A stretch of DNA of 10,286 nucleotides from an uncultured Erysipelotrichaceae bacterium (lineage in GTDB: Bacteria > Bacillota_I > Bacilli_A > Erysipelotrichales > Erysipelotrichaceae). Below, piece after piece: positions 1-6,541 of this stretch (the stretch's first letter is position 1; every line of letters starts with the position of its first letter). The stretch is taken from NCBI GenBank assembly GCA_902795525.1, contig CADBLN010000091.1, forward strand, positions 1-10,286, in the 5' to 3' direction. The notes beneath the pieces were generated by a model. It saw only the letters and a program-made list of their open reading frames with translations, did not search any database and had not been told where the DNA came from. Position numbers and translations under genes: made by a program.

Positions 1-282
1 AATTATCGCATTTAAAACTTCGTTATAACTAGTTAAAATTGCAAAGATTAGGCCTAAAACTACCCCCAACAAATAACCACTTACTATTCTTAACAAAGTG
101 TGCAAACAACTAAACCAAAACTCTCCTGTCCAAATAAGTGCAACTAAGCGTTCCAAAACCATAAAAGGGCTAGGAAAAATTAACTCTTTCCCAACCTTTA
201 GCGCTACTAATTGCCATATCAAAAGCCAAAAGACTATTGATGCAATCATTTTAAAATACTTATTCTGTAATATAGAAATCAT
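1..282 (-). CDS. ABC transporter permease, NitT/TauT/SsuC type (N-terminal 94 residues, cut by window edge)
   Basis: This is the inner-membrane channel subunit of an ABC importer. The visible 94 residues read as a positively charged N-end (MISILQNKYFK), a first membrane segment around residues 13-28 (IVFWLLIWQL), a short outer stretch with the family-typical FPSPFMVLERL (about 36-46), and the start of the core domain with HTLLRIVSGYLLGVVLGL (about 61-78). The pattern 'P(S/T)P..v......l' followed by 'H...sl.R...G' is known from SsuC/TauC permeases. The cytoplasmic EAA loop lies beyond the window. I chose the ATG at 282, which overlaps the binding-protein gene by 23 bases and gives a good N-terminus. 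Its GGAGG (301-297) is rather far away, at 14 bases. The alternative ATG at 249 has no ribosome site. The gene follows the binding-protein gene in one operon, and an ATPase gene is expected next. Confidence 0.85.
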   Translation of the reverse strand, partial: MISILQNKYFKMIASIVFWLLIWQLVALKVGKELIFPSPFMVLERLVALIWTGEFWFSCLHTLLRIVSGYLLGVVLGLIFAILTSYNEVLNAII

Positions 283-1234
283 CTTGAGGTAGTTTGCCTC
301 CAATTGATTTTGGATCAGCTTCAAACAAAACTTGATAATATCCTTTTATCATGTTTTTTACTTCCTCTCCAGATACAAAAATCAAATTTGCATCAGGAAT
401 GGCTTTGGTAGCAACAGCTGCGGCAGGTACAATCTCATGTTTTTCACACAATTCTCCTGCTGTAGCCGGATTATCTATAACGTATTTGATAGATTCTTCA
501 TATTCTTTCAAAAAAGTCTGTACTGCCTCTTTGTTGTTTTCATAAAAGTCACTTCTAACGACAACACAACCCATAGTCAGAGCTGAGCCATTATTTAGTT
601 TCTCCCACTCTGCTGTTAAATCTAAGGCTGAGCGCATATTTTGATTTTTAATTAGCACCGTTGTTGCTGCAGGAACAGGTAACATGCAGACATCCACATC
701 ACCACTAGCAGCTTTTGTTGTTAATTCCGCACTATCCAAGAATTCTAATTGAACATCTTCTCCGACTGTTAAAGAGTTTTGACTTAATATGTATCTCAAA
801 ACATATTCTGGATTAGCACCTTGTCCAACCGTATAAATTGTCTTCCCTTTCAAATCTTCAATACTGTTAATGCTGTTACCATTTTCCAAGATATATAAGA
901 CACCAGCAGTATTTAAGGCTAACAGCTTAACCCCACCATTAGTCTTATTGTATAAAGCCGCAGCTACATTTGTAGGTACAGCTGCTATATCTACTTCTCC
1001 AGCAGCCACATGTGAAACCATTTCAGTTGCTTCGGCTACTATTGTTGGCTTATAGACATTTTCTGTTTTTTCGTTTGAGTTTTGTTCTAGCAAATAACTA
1101 GCCCCTATACCAGTAGGACCTTTTAGAACTCCAATATTAATTATTGTTTTTTCCTTTGGTTCTTGTTTTTGACAAGCCAATAAAACCGATAATAGTGTTA
1201 ATAGTACTAATAACAAAGATATTTTCTTTTTCAT
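260..1234 (-). CDS. ABC transporter substrate-binding lipoprotein, NMT1/THI5-like (NitT/TauT type)
   Basis: A secreted lipid-anchored binding protein of 324 residues that captures the solute for the neighbouring permease. Residues 1-21 form a lipoprotein signal: KKK, a hydrophobic core, and the lipobox LLAC with Cys21 as lipidation site. The mature part begins with the beta strand INIGVLKGPTGIG (about 33-45). Further on are AAGEVDIAAVPTNVAAALYNKT and IEDLKGKTIY, both typical of the type-2 periplasmic-binding fold shared by NMT1/THI5-like and SsuA/TauA proteins. Length is normal for the family. The start has a strong ribosome site (AAGGGGGAA, 1249-1241) inside the last codons of the upstream regulator gene, only 3 bases away, so the two genes are co-transcribed and probably translationally coupled. 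The substrate cannot be read from the sequence. Close relatives in gut Firmicutes are common but, as far as I know, have no proven ligand. Confidence 0.88.
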   Translation of the reverse strand: MKKKISLLLVLLTLLSVLLACQKQEPKEKTIINIGVLKGPTGIGASYLLEQNSNEKTENVYKPTIVAEATEMVSHVAAGEVDIAAVPTNVAAALYNKTNGGVKLLALNTAGVLYILENGNSINSIEDLKGKTIYTVGQGANPEYVLRYILSQNSLTVGEDVQLEFLDSAELTTKAASGDVDVCMLPVPAATTVLIKNQNMRSALDLTAEWEKLNNGSALTMGCVVVRSDFYENNKEAVQTFLKEYEESIKYVIDNPATAGELCEKHEIVPAAAVATKAIPDANLIFVSGEEVKNMIKGYYQVLFEADPKSIGGKLPQDDFYITE

Positions 1235-1237
1235 GTG

Positions 1238-1936
1238 TTATTCCCCCTTCAAAAAATATTCTTGTAATTTCTCATAATCCCTTAAGGAAATGTTTTTACC
1301 ATCTCTATGGATTATATTATTGGACTCCAATTCATCTAGTACCCTGTACAATGATGAGCGACCCATATTTAAGTTTTTGGAAAGTTGTGACAAAGAAATT
1401 TCAAGTTTGAAACTATCACCTAATTGTTTTGGATGAGACAATAGATATTCAATCACTCTATTCTTATTAGAACTTGCTGTTATCAAACGAATTTTTTTGT
1501 TTAAAAAGCGAATTCTATCTGTTAGAAAACTAACATAATTCAGTGCAAATCGCGGATATTTGGTTATACACTTTTGAACTATCTGTTCCTGAAAAAATAT
1601 CAAATCCATATTTTTTAAAGCTTTGATTTGGCTGACATACTTATCTTCATCATTAAACAAAGCTGCCACCCCAAAGAATTCATTCTCCTTGATTTTACGC
1701 ATTTGATATCCAGAAGAACCATTTGTAGTTGAGATGAGTGCAGAACCATTTAGGATGTAGACTAAAGAACGAGAATATTCATCAGGCTGATAAACAAGCT
1801 GTCCTTTCTGATATGAATGAAGGACCACCATTTCTTCGCTCAAAACACTTTTGATGTCATCTATCGATACACCTTTAAAAATCTGTGTTTCGCTTAAATT
1901 TTGCAACTGTCTTGAATTTAGATTAAAAACGTTCAT
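1238..1936 (-). CDS. Crp/Fnr-family transcriptional regulator
   Basis: A 232-residue regulator, a normal length for the family. Residues about 18-120 form the cNMP-binding-like beta-roll: IFKGVS at the start, the turn YQKGQLVYQPDE (42-53), then YILNGSALIST and NEFFGVAALF. Residues about 125-150 form the dimer helix. Residues about 180-208 form a winged helix-turn-helix (ISLSQLSKNLNMGRSSLYRVLDELE). The only cysteine is at 123, so there is no Fnr-type iron-sulfur cluster. The beta-roll lacks the usual cAMP-binding arginine-serine pair, so the effector is unknown. I prefer the ATG at 1936, which has a GGGA ribosome site 6 bases upstream. A longer frame opens at 1963, but it has no ribosome site and sits at the predicted transcription start. 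As first gene of the operon with the ABC importer it most likely controls that importer and perhaps itself. Confidence 0.88.
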   Translation of the reverse strand: MNVFNLNSRQLQNLSETQIFKGVSIDDIKSVLSEEMVVLHSYQKGQLVYQPDEYSRSLVYILNGSALISTTNGSSGYQMRKIKENEFFGVAALFNDEDKYVSQIKALKNMDLIFFQEQIVQKCITKYPRFALNYVSFLTDRIRFLNKKIRLITASSNKNRVIEYLLSHPKQLGDSFKLEISLSQLSKNLNMGRSSLYRVLDELESNNIIHRDGKNISLRDYEKLQEYFLKGE

Positions 1937-1968
1937 AATTTGTCCCATTTGATACAATTTCATACATA

Positions 1969-1997
1969 ATTATGATTATTATATACATTATTGTCAA
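1969..1997 (-). promoter_or_regulatory. Predicted sigma-A promoter for the regulator/ABC transporter operon
   Basis: On the minus strand there is a perfect -35 TTGACA (1997-1992), a 17-base spacer and the -10 CATAAT (1974-1969), which matches the consensus at 5 of 6 bases. Transcription would start near 1962. This rules out the furthest upstream ATG (1963) and favours the start at 1936. The -35 lies in one arm of the inverted repeat described separately. Confidence 0.6.
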
Positions 1998-2015
1998 TTG
2001 AAATGATTTGACAAT
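1990..2015. repeat. Perfect 8-bp inverted repeat between divergent promoters (candidate operator)
   Basis: The left arm ATTGTCAA (1990-1997) and right arm TTGACAAT (2008-2015) are exact reverse complements with 10 bases between them. Each arm contains the -35 box of one of the two divergent promoters. Part of the symmetry follows simply from two facing TTGACA boxes, but the two extra matching bases on each arm and the centre-to-centre distance of 18 (close to two helical turns) would also suit a dimeric regulator. The Crp/Fnr protein encoded next door is the obvious candidate. The site is not a canonical Fnr (TTGAT-N4-ATCAA) or Crp (TGTGA-N6-TCACA) box. Confidence 0.5.
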
Positions 2016-2037
2016 GAAAAAGAAATTACACTATTAT
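2008..2037 (+). promoter_or_regulatory. Predicted sigma-A promoter for the YfcE-like gene
   Basis: A perfect -35 TTGACA (2008-2013), an 18-base spacer, and the -10 TATTAT (2032-2037), which matches TATAAT at 5 of 6 bases. The ribosome site GAGGT (2044-2048) lies very close downstream, so the leader is short. The -35 lies in the right arm of the inverted repeat shared with the divergent promoter. Confidence 0.6.
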
Positions 2038-2056
2038 GGTTTTGAGGTAAAAACAA

Positions 2057-2605
2057 ATGAAAATAATGTTCGTTTCTGATATTCACGGATCTGCCAAGTA
2101 TACTAGATTATTATTAGAAAGATTAAAAGAAGAAAAACCTTCAAAACTATATTTGCTAGGAGATATTCTTTATCATGGCCCTCGTAATGATTTACCTGAA
2201 GAATATGCACCAAAAGAAGTATTTGGAATGCTGAATGAGATTAAAGAATTATGTTTAGGCTGTCAAGGAAATTGTGATGCTGAGGTTGACCAAATGGTTT
2301 TAGATTTTCCTATCATGGCGGAATACTTAGTTATTTCTCTAGGTGATAGAAATCTTTATTTGACCCATGGACACCACTACAATGAACATAATCCATTACC
2401 TATTAATAAGGGTGATATCTTAATGTGTGGTCACACCCATGTACCTGTATGTGCCGAATATGATCAGTTTATCTTTATGAATCCGGGCTCTGTTTCCTTG
2501 CCTAAAGAAAACACTCCACACTCTTTCATGGTCCTCAAGGATGACACCTTCTATTGGAAAGATGTAATAACTGGTGAAGTGTTTGGCGAATGTACTATTA
2601 AATAA
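2057..2605 (+). CDS. yfcE: YfcE-type metallophosphoesterase (phosphodiesterase)
   Basis: A 182-residue cytoplasmic metal-dependent phosphodiesterase of the MJ0936/YfcE family; this length is usual for it. All metal-binding motifs are visible in order: D8-x-H10 (SDIHG), G35-D36, GNCD at 71-74, H104 in THGHHY, and the final GHTHVP at 125-130, followed by NPGS at 142-145, which is also characteristic. E. coli YfcE cleaves model phosphodiesters, but its natural substrate is not established, so the true substrate here is open. The start has GAGGT 8 bases upstream. The gene is transcribed divergently from the Crp-like regulator. Its 3' end overlaps the convergent peptidase-like gene by 8 bases. Confidence 0.9.
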   Translation: MKIMFVSDIHGSAKYTRLLLERLKEEKPSKLYLLGDILYHGPRNDLPEEYAPKEVFGMLNEIKELCLGCQGNCDAEVDQMVLDFPIMAEYLVISLGDRNLYLTHGHHYNEHNPLPINKGDILMCGHTHVPVCAEYDQFIFMNPGSVSLPKENTPHSFMVLKDDTFYWKDVITGEVFGECTIK

Positions 2606-3185
2606 CCGTATTAAACAAGTAATATTTAGGCGTCCTATTGTCCGTTTCTTGATGCAAAACTTCTTTCGTGGCATATAGGATGCCTTTTTTATCAACAACT
2701 GTATTTTGTGTATCGTATTTTGAGACCTTATAGTCAGGATCTAGTATTCTTACATATGGATTTGTATATCCTATAGCTAGAATATAATGCCCGACATGAC
2801 AAAATATACTATTATACCCTTCCCTGTTTCCTCCAGTATTAATGATGGCACACCCTCCGTTTTGCAGATGTTTAATCATAACTTCTTCATCATTAGTTGT
2901 TTCATAACTCAAGTCATATTTTTCGGCTATTATAGGCCCCAATATTCTCATGTTAGTTCCAACCTTCAAATTTGCCTCATTGTCATAAGAGAGTTTTATG
3001 GCTTCTTCAATTGAAAGCGAATCTGTGGTCAATTGTTCAATCATCATGATTAAACAACATAAACCACAACCAGAGGATTCAATTGAACCTTCTAGATAAG
3101 CATGTGATGTTTTATCATTTAAATTTGTCTTATATTCTATATTCGGATAGTCATTTTGATTTAAAATTTTCATTTTCTTCACCAT
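2598..3185 (-). CDS. C39-like (papain-fold) cysteine peptidase family protein, cytoplasmic
   Basis: A 195-residue protein with no signal peptide and no membrane segment. It resembles the peptidase C39-like family (PF13529/papain-like). The presumed nucleophile is Cys40 in ESSGCGLCC, followed by a hydrophobic helix (LIMMIEQL). His133 lies in VGHYILAIGY and Asp149 in VRILDPDY; this Cys-His-Asp order and spacing match the family. The glutamine usually found a few residues before the Cys (oxyanion hole) is not obvious, so activity is not certain. The start at 3185 overlaps the end of the radical-SAM gene by 7 bases, so translation is probably coupled. ATG 3173 (MKILNQ) is an equally plausible start. 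It is not fused to a peptidase-transporter as bacteriocin C39 domains are, and there is no ABC exporter nearby. It could be a peptidase acting with, or a protein acted on by, the radical-SAM enzyme. Confidence 0.75.
   Translation of the reverse strand: MVKKMKILNQNDYPNIEYKTNLNDKTSHAYLEGSIESSGCGLCCLIMMIEQLTTDSLSIEEAIKLSYDNEANLKVGTNMRILGPIIAEKYDLSYETTNDEEVMIKHLQNGGCAIINTGGNREGYNSIFCHVGHYILAIGYTNPYVRILDPDYKVSKYDTQNTVVDKKGILYATKEVLHQETDNRTPKYYLFNTVI
2670..2690 (+). terminator. Possible intrinsic terminator of the YfcE-like gene, inside the convergent gene
   Basis: GGCAT (2670-2674), a 5-base loop, ATGCC (2680-2684) and six T residues (2685-2690) read in the plus direction, 65 bases after the YfcE-like stop codon. 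The stem is only 5 bp, so strength is uncertain. It lies in the coding region of the opposite-strand C39-like gene, where the T tract is two lysine codons. No other plus-strand hairpin with a T tract is evident between the stop codon and this point. Confidence 0.4.
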
Positions 3186-4291
3186 AAATCTTTCAGCTGA
3201 TTATAATTGTAGCCTTGTTTTAGTAAAATAACAGCCCTTTTTAAATATTCTTCGCTATGTTCAAATAACATCTTCAATCCTTCGCAAAGATAATATTTTC
3301 CTTCAATTCTGTCTTTAGGACAAGCACCATGGCATAAAAACCACCACTTGCATTCTAAACAATCCTCACACACATCTTCTCTTTTAGCATACATAAAATC
3401 TACTTGATGTTTACTGTTCATCATTCTTTTTAAAAATGTTTTAGAAACATCACCAATCAAATTATTCTCATTAACATAATGATCACAGCTATACACCATT
3501 CCATCTGCTTCTACAACCGGTATCCTTCCACATATTTCTGCCAGCCAACACAAGCTACTTTGACCTCCTGCATAAATATTTAATAATTCCATAAATAATT
3601 GAATGTCAGTATTCCCAATCCGTTTGGTTAGCCATTCATCAAATAGCGCTACCAAAAATCTCCCATATGCTTGTGGTGTTACACTTTCCTCACTATATCC
3701 CCCATCAGTTTTATTCACAATTGGAATAAATTGTATCCAACCAGTATTTAATTCAGCCAAACTACTATAAACAGCACTTGGGTCTTTTGTTGTTTGTTGT
3801 GTTACTGTACACAACAAATCTGCTTTAACACCATACTCTTTCAGTTTTTGAATATTGCGCTTAACTCTAGAATATGTAGGATTCCCTTGGGTATCACTTC
3901 TATAAAAATCATGAATTGCTTGTGTCGCATCAAGACTAATTCCTACATCAAAATGATTCTCATTTAAAAACTCAAACCAATCATCGTCCAAAAGTAACCC
4001 ATTAGTCTGTAAGTTATTCCAGCACTGCCATCCTTTAGGCAAATACTTCTTCTGTAGCTCAACCACTCTTTTATAAAAATCCAAACCCGCTAAAGTTGGT
4101 TCTCCACCATGCCATACAAAAGATGCTATTGGACCACTTGTACTTTCAAAGTAATTCTTTATAGTTATTTCCAATAGTTCATGGTCCATAATGCTATGAT
4201 GGCTCATCTCATTTTCAATGTAATAACAATACTTACAACTCATATTACATGTGGAGCCAACAGGTTTAACCATTATTCCAAAATTACTCAT
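3179..4291 (-). CDS. Radical SAM/SPASM protein, anaerobic sulfatase-maturating enzyme type (AtsB/anSME-like)
   Basis: A 370-residue radical SAM enzyme. Numbered from the ATG at 4291: the SAM-cluster motif C15-x3-C19-x2-C22-YY; HGGEP at 61-65 for SAM binding; LQTNG (94-98); and a C-terminal SPASM region with Cys 248, 254, 269, 308, 311, 314, 320, 324 and 336, including the typical C-x2-C-x5-C-x3-C (311-324). Asp270, directly after Cys269 (YSCDHY), matches the catalytic-base aspartate of known anSMEs. Those enzymes convert a Cys or Ser in the sulfatase motif C/S-x-P-x-R to formylglycine. No sulfatase is encoded here, so its target must be elsewhere, or the substrate differs. The frame also opens at a TTG (4297), but the ribosome site AAGAGA lies 7 bases before ATG 4291. 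The C39-like gene follows with a 7-base overlap. Confidence 0.87.
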   Translation of the reverse strand: MSNFGIMVKPVGSTCNMSCKYCYYIENEMSHHSIMDHELLEITIKNYFESTSGPIASFVWHGGEPTLAGLDFYKRVVELQKKYLPKGWQCWNNLQTNGLLLDDDWFEFLNENHFDVGISLDATQAIHDFYRSDTQGNPTYSRVKRNIQKLKEYGVKADLLCTVTQQTTKDPSAVYSSLAELNTGWIQFIPIVNKTDGGYSEESVTPQAYGRFLVALFDEWLTKRIGNTDIQLFMELLNIYAGGQSSLCWLAEICGRIPVVEADGMVYSCDHYVNENNLIGDVSKTFLKRMMNSKHQVDFMYAKREDVCEDCLECKWWFLCHGACPKDRIEGKYYLCEGLKMLFEHSEEYLKRAVILLKQGYNYNQLKDLW

Positions 4292-4298
4292 ATTCAAA

Positions 4299-4304
4299 TC
4301 TCTT
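4299..4304 (-). promoter_or_regulatory. Ribosome binding site deciding the radical-SAM start
   Basis: AAGAGA at 4304-4299 is 7 bases before ATG 4291 but only 1 base before the in-frame TTG at 4297, so it supports the ATG. The match to the consensus is moderate. Confidence 0.5.
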
Positions 4305-4334
4305 TTTATTAATTGTAAACATTGTTTTCAAATA

Positions 4335-4363
4335 AGTATATCCCTCTATTTCCAAAAGTTAAA
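4335..4363 (-). promoter_or_regulatory. Weak candidate promoter for the radical-SAM/C39 operon
   Basis: The minus-strand -10 TATACT (4340-4335) matches TATAAT at 5 of 6 bases. The -35 TTTAAC, 17 bases upstream (4363-4358), is poor. A perfect TTGACA also lies at 4376-4371, just at the end of the upstream terminator, but its spacing to any -10 is wrong. A promoter is expected here because a terminator separates these genes from the upstream operon. Confidence 0.35.
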
Positions 4364-4375
4364 GCTAAATTGTCA

Positions 4376-4408
4376 AAAACAGAATCAGCTAAACGCTGAT
4401 TCTGTTTT
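4376..4408 (-). terminator. Intrinsic terminator after the dienelactone-hydrolase-like gene
   Basis: A perfect 14-bp stem (4376-4389 with 4395-4408) and a 5-base loop. Reading the minus strand, the stem ends in a run of five T residues. It begins 3 bases after the hydrolase stop codon and closes the transporter/hydrolase operon. The stem is flanked by A and T runs, so it could also work in the plus direction. Confidence 0.85.
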
Positions 4409-4411
4409 CAT

Positions 4412-5182
4412 TCATTTTAAATACTTATCGAAGAATTCTAGTGTTTTATTCCAAGAGTCCATGGCAGCTTCTTGACGATACATTGGTTTATCGTAGTACC
4501 AAATGCCATGTCCTGCCCCATCATAACGGTGGAATTCATAATTCTTACCTAGTCTTTTCAATACTTCTTCTGTCTTATTAACATCCTCTGCTGTTGGATT
4601 ATGGTCATCATTACCAAAAATACCCAATAATGGACAATCTAATTTTTCTGCATAATCAATTGGTGCTACAGGCCTAGCTTCTGTTAATTGATCTTGGGAA
4701 GCTATAACACCACCACCCCAACAATCTACTGCCGCATCAATTCCTTCAAGAGTGCAAGCTGCCAAGAAAGTGTGGCGACCACCTGAACACATACCAATTA
4801 CCCCAACCTTACCATTTGAGTTAGGCTGGTGTTTTAAAAAGTCTATGCAGGCCTGGCTATCACCCATAACACTAGAATCACTTACTCCTCCAGCTTCTCT
4901 CATCTTTGTGGATACTTCTGTAGGTGTTCCCGTTCCATAACGACAATAGATATCAGGACAAATAACCGCATAGTTATGTTGGGTAAATCGTCTTGCTGCT
5001 TCTCTGCAGAATTCATCCCAACCAGGCATATGAGGAATTAATAAGATACTTCCATAATTAGTCTTGTTTAAAGGTCTAGAATAATAGGCTCTAATGGTCT
5101 CATTATTATAGCCTTTTAGTGATATCGTTTCCGCAATCATTCCTTCATAATCGGCAGTATTTAAATCATTCCACATAGTCAT
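4412..5182 (-). CDS. Dienelactone-hydrolase family alpha/beta hydrolase
   Basis: A 256-residue cytoplasmic alpha/beta hydrolase. The family's Cys-Asp-His triad is visible: Cys132 in the nucleophile elbow GMCSGG (130-135), an aspartate in FGNDDHNP (Asp193 is the likely one), and His225 in GAGHGIW. A cysteine rather than serine nucleophile with this spacing is characteristic of dienelactone hydrolases (PF01738). Known members open lactone or ester rings, but this family is broad in gut bacteria and the substrate cannot be inferred. The start ATG 5182 has AAAGGA just upstream; ATG 5176 is an alternative. It lies 23 bases after the UMF1-type transporter gene on the same strand and is followed directly by a terminator, so the two form an operon. 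The enzyme may act on something the transporter carries. Confidence 0.88.
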   Translation of the reverse strand: MTMWNDLNTADYEGMIAETISLKGYNNETIRAYYSRPLNKTNYGSILLIPHMPGWDEFCREAARRFTQHNYAVICPDIYCRYGTGTPTEVSTKMREAGGVSDSSVMGDSQACIDFLKHQPNSNGKVGVIGMCSGGRHTFLAACTLEGIDAAVDCWGGGVIASQDQLTEARPVAPIDYAEKLDCPLLGIFGNDDHNPTAEDVNKTEEVLKRLGKNYEFHRYDGAGHGIWYYDKPMYRQEAAMDSWNKTLEFFDKYLK

Positions 5183-5205
5183 CGCTTCCTTTCTATAAAT
5201 GCCTT

Positions 5206-6477
5206 TTATTTATCATATTCTTTAGCTGGTTCTTTGGCCGCTTTTCTCAAGAATATGAATCCAATCACAAATAATATCGCAAGAGTTCCTACCGCAATAT
5301 TAATGTCACCAACAATGCTTGATACTAGAGCCATTAAAGTAGTTCCCAAGAAAGCTGCTCCTTTGCCACAAATATCAAATACACCGAAATATTCTCCACT
5401 GGCTGATGGAGGAATAATCTTTCCATAATAGCTTCTAGACAATGCCTGAATAGTTCCTTGGAACATTCCGACCACAAAAGCCATTACCAAAAACTGTAAT
5501 AGAGTTTTCATGAATAAAGCATATATTGCCACAAAGAAATACCCACCAATACAAACACTGATTAATAAGATGCTGTCATATTTCTTTGAAAGCTTGCCAA
5601 ACAATAAACTGAACACCCATGCGACAACTTGAGTTCCCAATAGTATTCCCAAAAGTCCAATGGTATCCAAACCTAAAACTGTTCCAATTGCTACTGCATC
5701 ATCAATAATTGTATAAACACCATCTATGTAGAAGAAGAATGCAATTAGAAAATAGAAAACCTTTTTGTCTTCCTTTGCCATGGTCTTCAACGTAACCCAT
5801 AGTCTTTTCAAACTCTCCTTAACAGCATTTCCTTTTGCTTCTACATAATACTTCTGTTTATATTGCTTTAGTAATGGAATGGTGACTCCAAACCACCATA
5901 AAGCAATAATAATCATATCTATGCTCATTACAGTAAATTCAGATAATCCCCATTTTGGACCTAACACATAAAATACTAAAGCAATTCCAAATGGGATGCA
6001 TGAACCAATGTAACCCCAGGCATATCCTTGTGAAGAAACAAGGTCCATCCTGTCTTCAGTTGTAACATCCACTAGCATTGAATCATAAAAGACATTACAC
6101 GATTGATAAGCAATCTTCGCAATTACGAAAACAATTATGTAAAGAAGCCAGTTTCTTGACAAACCAATTACTGCACACCCAATTGTTCCCACCAGCAATG
6201 AAGTAATGAAAATAGGTTTTTTAAAGCCTTTGTTATCGGCTATTGTGCCAAACACAGGACCAATAAAAGCCACGCAAATGGTTACTATTGAAAGTGCTGA
6301 ATTATAAATTGTGAATGCCCCTTCTGTTCTATCCATACCAACCAAGTCAGTTAAGCCATAGAACCAAATTGAGATAAGTGTTGAGCACATCATGGTAAAG
6401 GCACTATTACCAATATCATAAGCAATCCACGCTTTCTCTAACGACGTAAAACTATTCTTTTTCTTTTCTTTCGCCAT
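5206..6477 (-). CDS. UMF1/Atg22-like major facilitator transporter
   Basis: A 423-residue integral membrane protein with about 12 hydrophobic segments, the normal size for the family (PF11700). The N-terminal signature LEKAWIAYDIGNSAF (13-27) is typical of UMF1 proteins. MFS motif A is present at about 77-88 (GTIADNKGFKKP). Other family-like stretches are FYDSMLVDVTTEDRMD (130-145) and GTIQALSRSYYGKIIPP (341-357). A charged cytoplasmic loop lies between the two halves (about 203-240). Substrates of bacterial UMF1 proteins are mostly unknown; the yeast relative Atg22 exports amino acids from the vacuole. The ribosome site AAAGGAAA lies just before ATG 6477. It is the first gene of the operon with the dienelactone-hydrolase-like enzyme and has its own promoter. 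Confidence 0.9.
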   Translation of the reverse strand: MAKEKKKNSFTSLEKAWIAYDIGNSAFTMMCSTLISIWFYGLTDLVGMDRTEGAFTIYNSALSIVTICVAFIGPVFGTIADNKGFKKPIFITSLLVGTIGCAVIGLSRNWLLYIIVFVIAKIAYQSCNVFYDSMLVDVTTEDRMDLVSSQGYAWGYIGSCIPFGIALVFYVLGPKWGLSEFTVMSIDMIIIALWWFGVTIPLLKQYKQKYYVEAKGNAVKESLKRLWVTLKTMAKEDKKVFYFLIAFFFYIDGVYTIIDDAVAIGTVLGLDTIGLLGILLGTQVVAWVFSLLFGKLSKKYDSILLISVCIGGYFFVAIYALFMKTLLQFLVMAFVVGMFQGTIQALSRSYYGKIIPPSASGEYFGVFDICGKGAAFLGTTLMALVSSIVGDINIAVGTLAILFVIGFIFLRKAAKEPAKEYDK

Positions 6478-6541
6478 AAGTTTCCTTTCTTGAGAATCTT
6501 AATCCCCTTAACTATTTATTATTTTTAAAATTCTTTTATTC

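Noticed and set aside
98..292. Plus-strand open frame of 64 codons at the left end
   Set aside because: It is antisense to the ABC permease N-terminus, which reads as a convincing membrane protein.
332..586. Plus-strand open frames inside the binding-protein gene and similar antisense frames across the other minus-strand genes
   Set aside because: They lie entirely opposite well-supported genes, lack ribosome sites and protein-like composition, and match no family I know.
1978..1983. Perfect TATAAT on the minus strand upstream of the Crp-like gene
   Set aside because: It is only 8 bases from the TTGACA at 1997-1992; the correctly spaced -10 is CATAAT at 1974-1969.
2598..3185. C39-like protein as a standard sulfatase-maturase substrate
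   Set aside because: It contains no C/S-x-P-x-R motif; the nearest stretch, NRTPKYY, does not fit.
3179..4291. A RiPP cluster: radical SAM/SPASM enzyme plus C39 peptidase
   Set aside because: There is no short precursor gene between 4292 and 4375 or elsewhere around the pair, no exporter, and the enzyme matches the sulfatase-maturase type best. Kept only as an open question.
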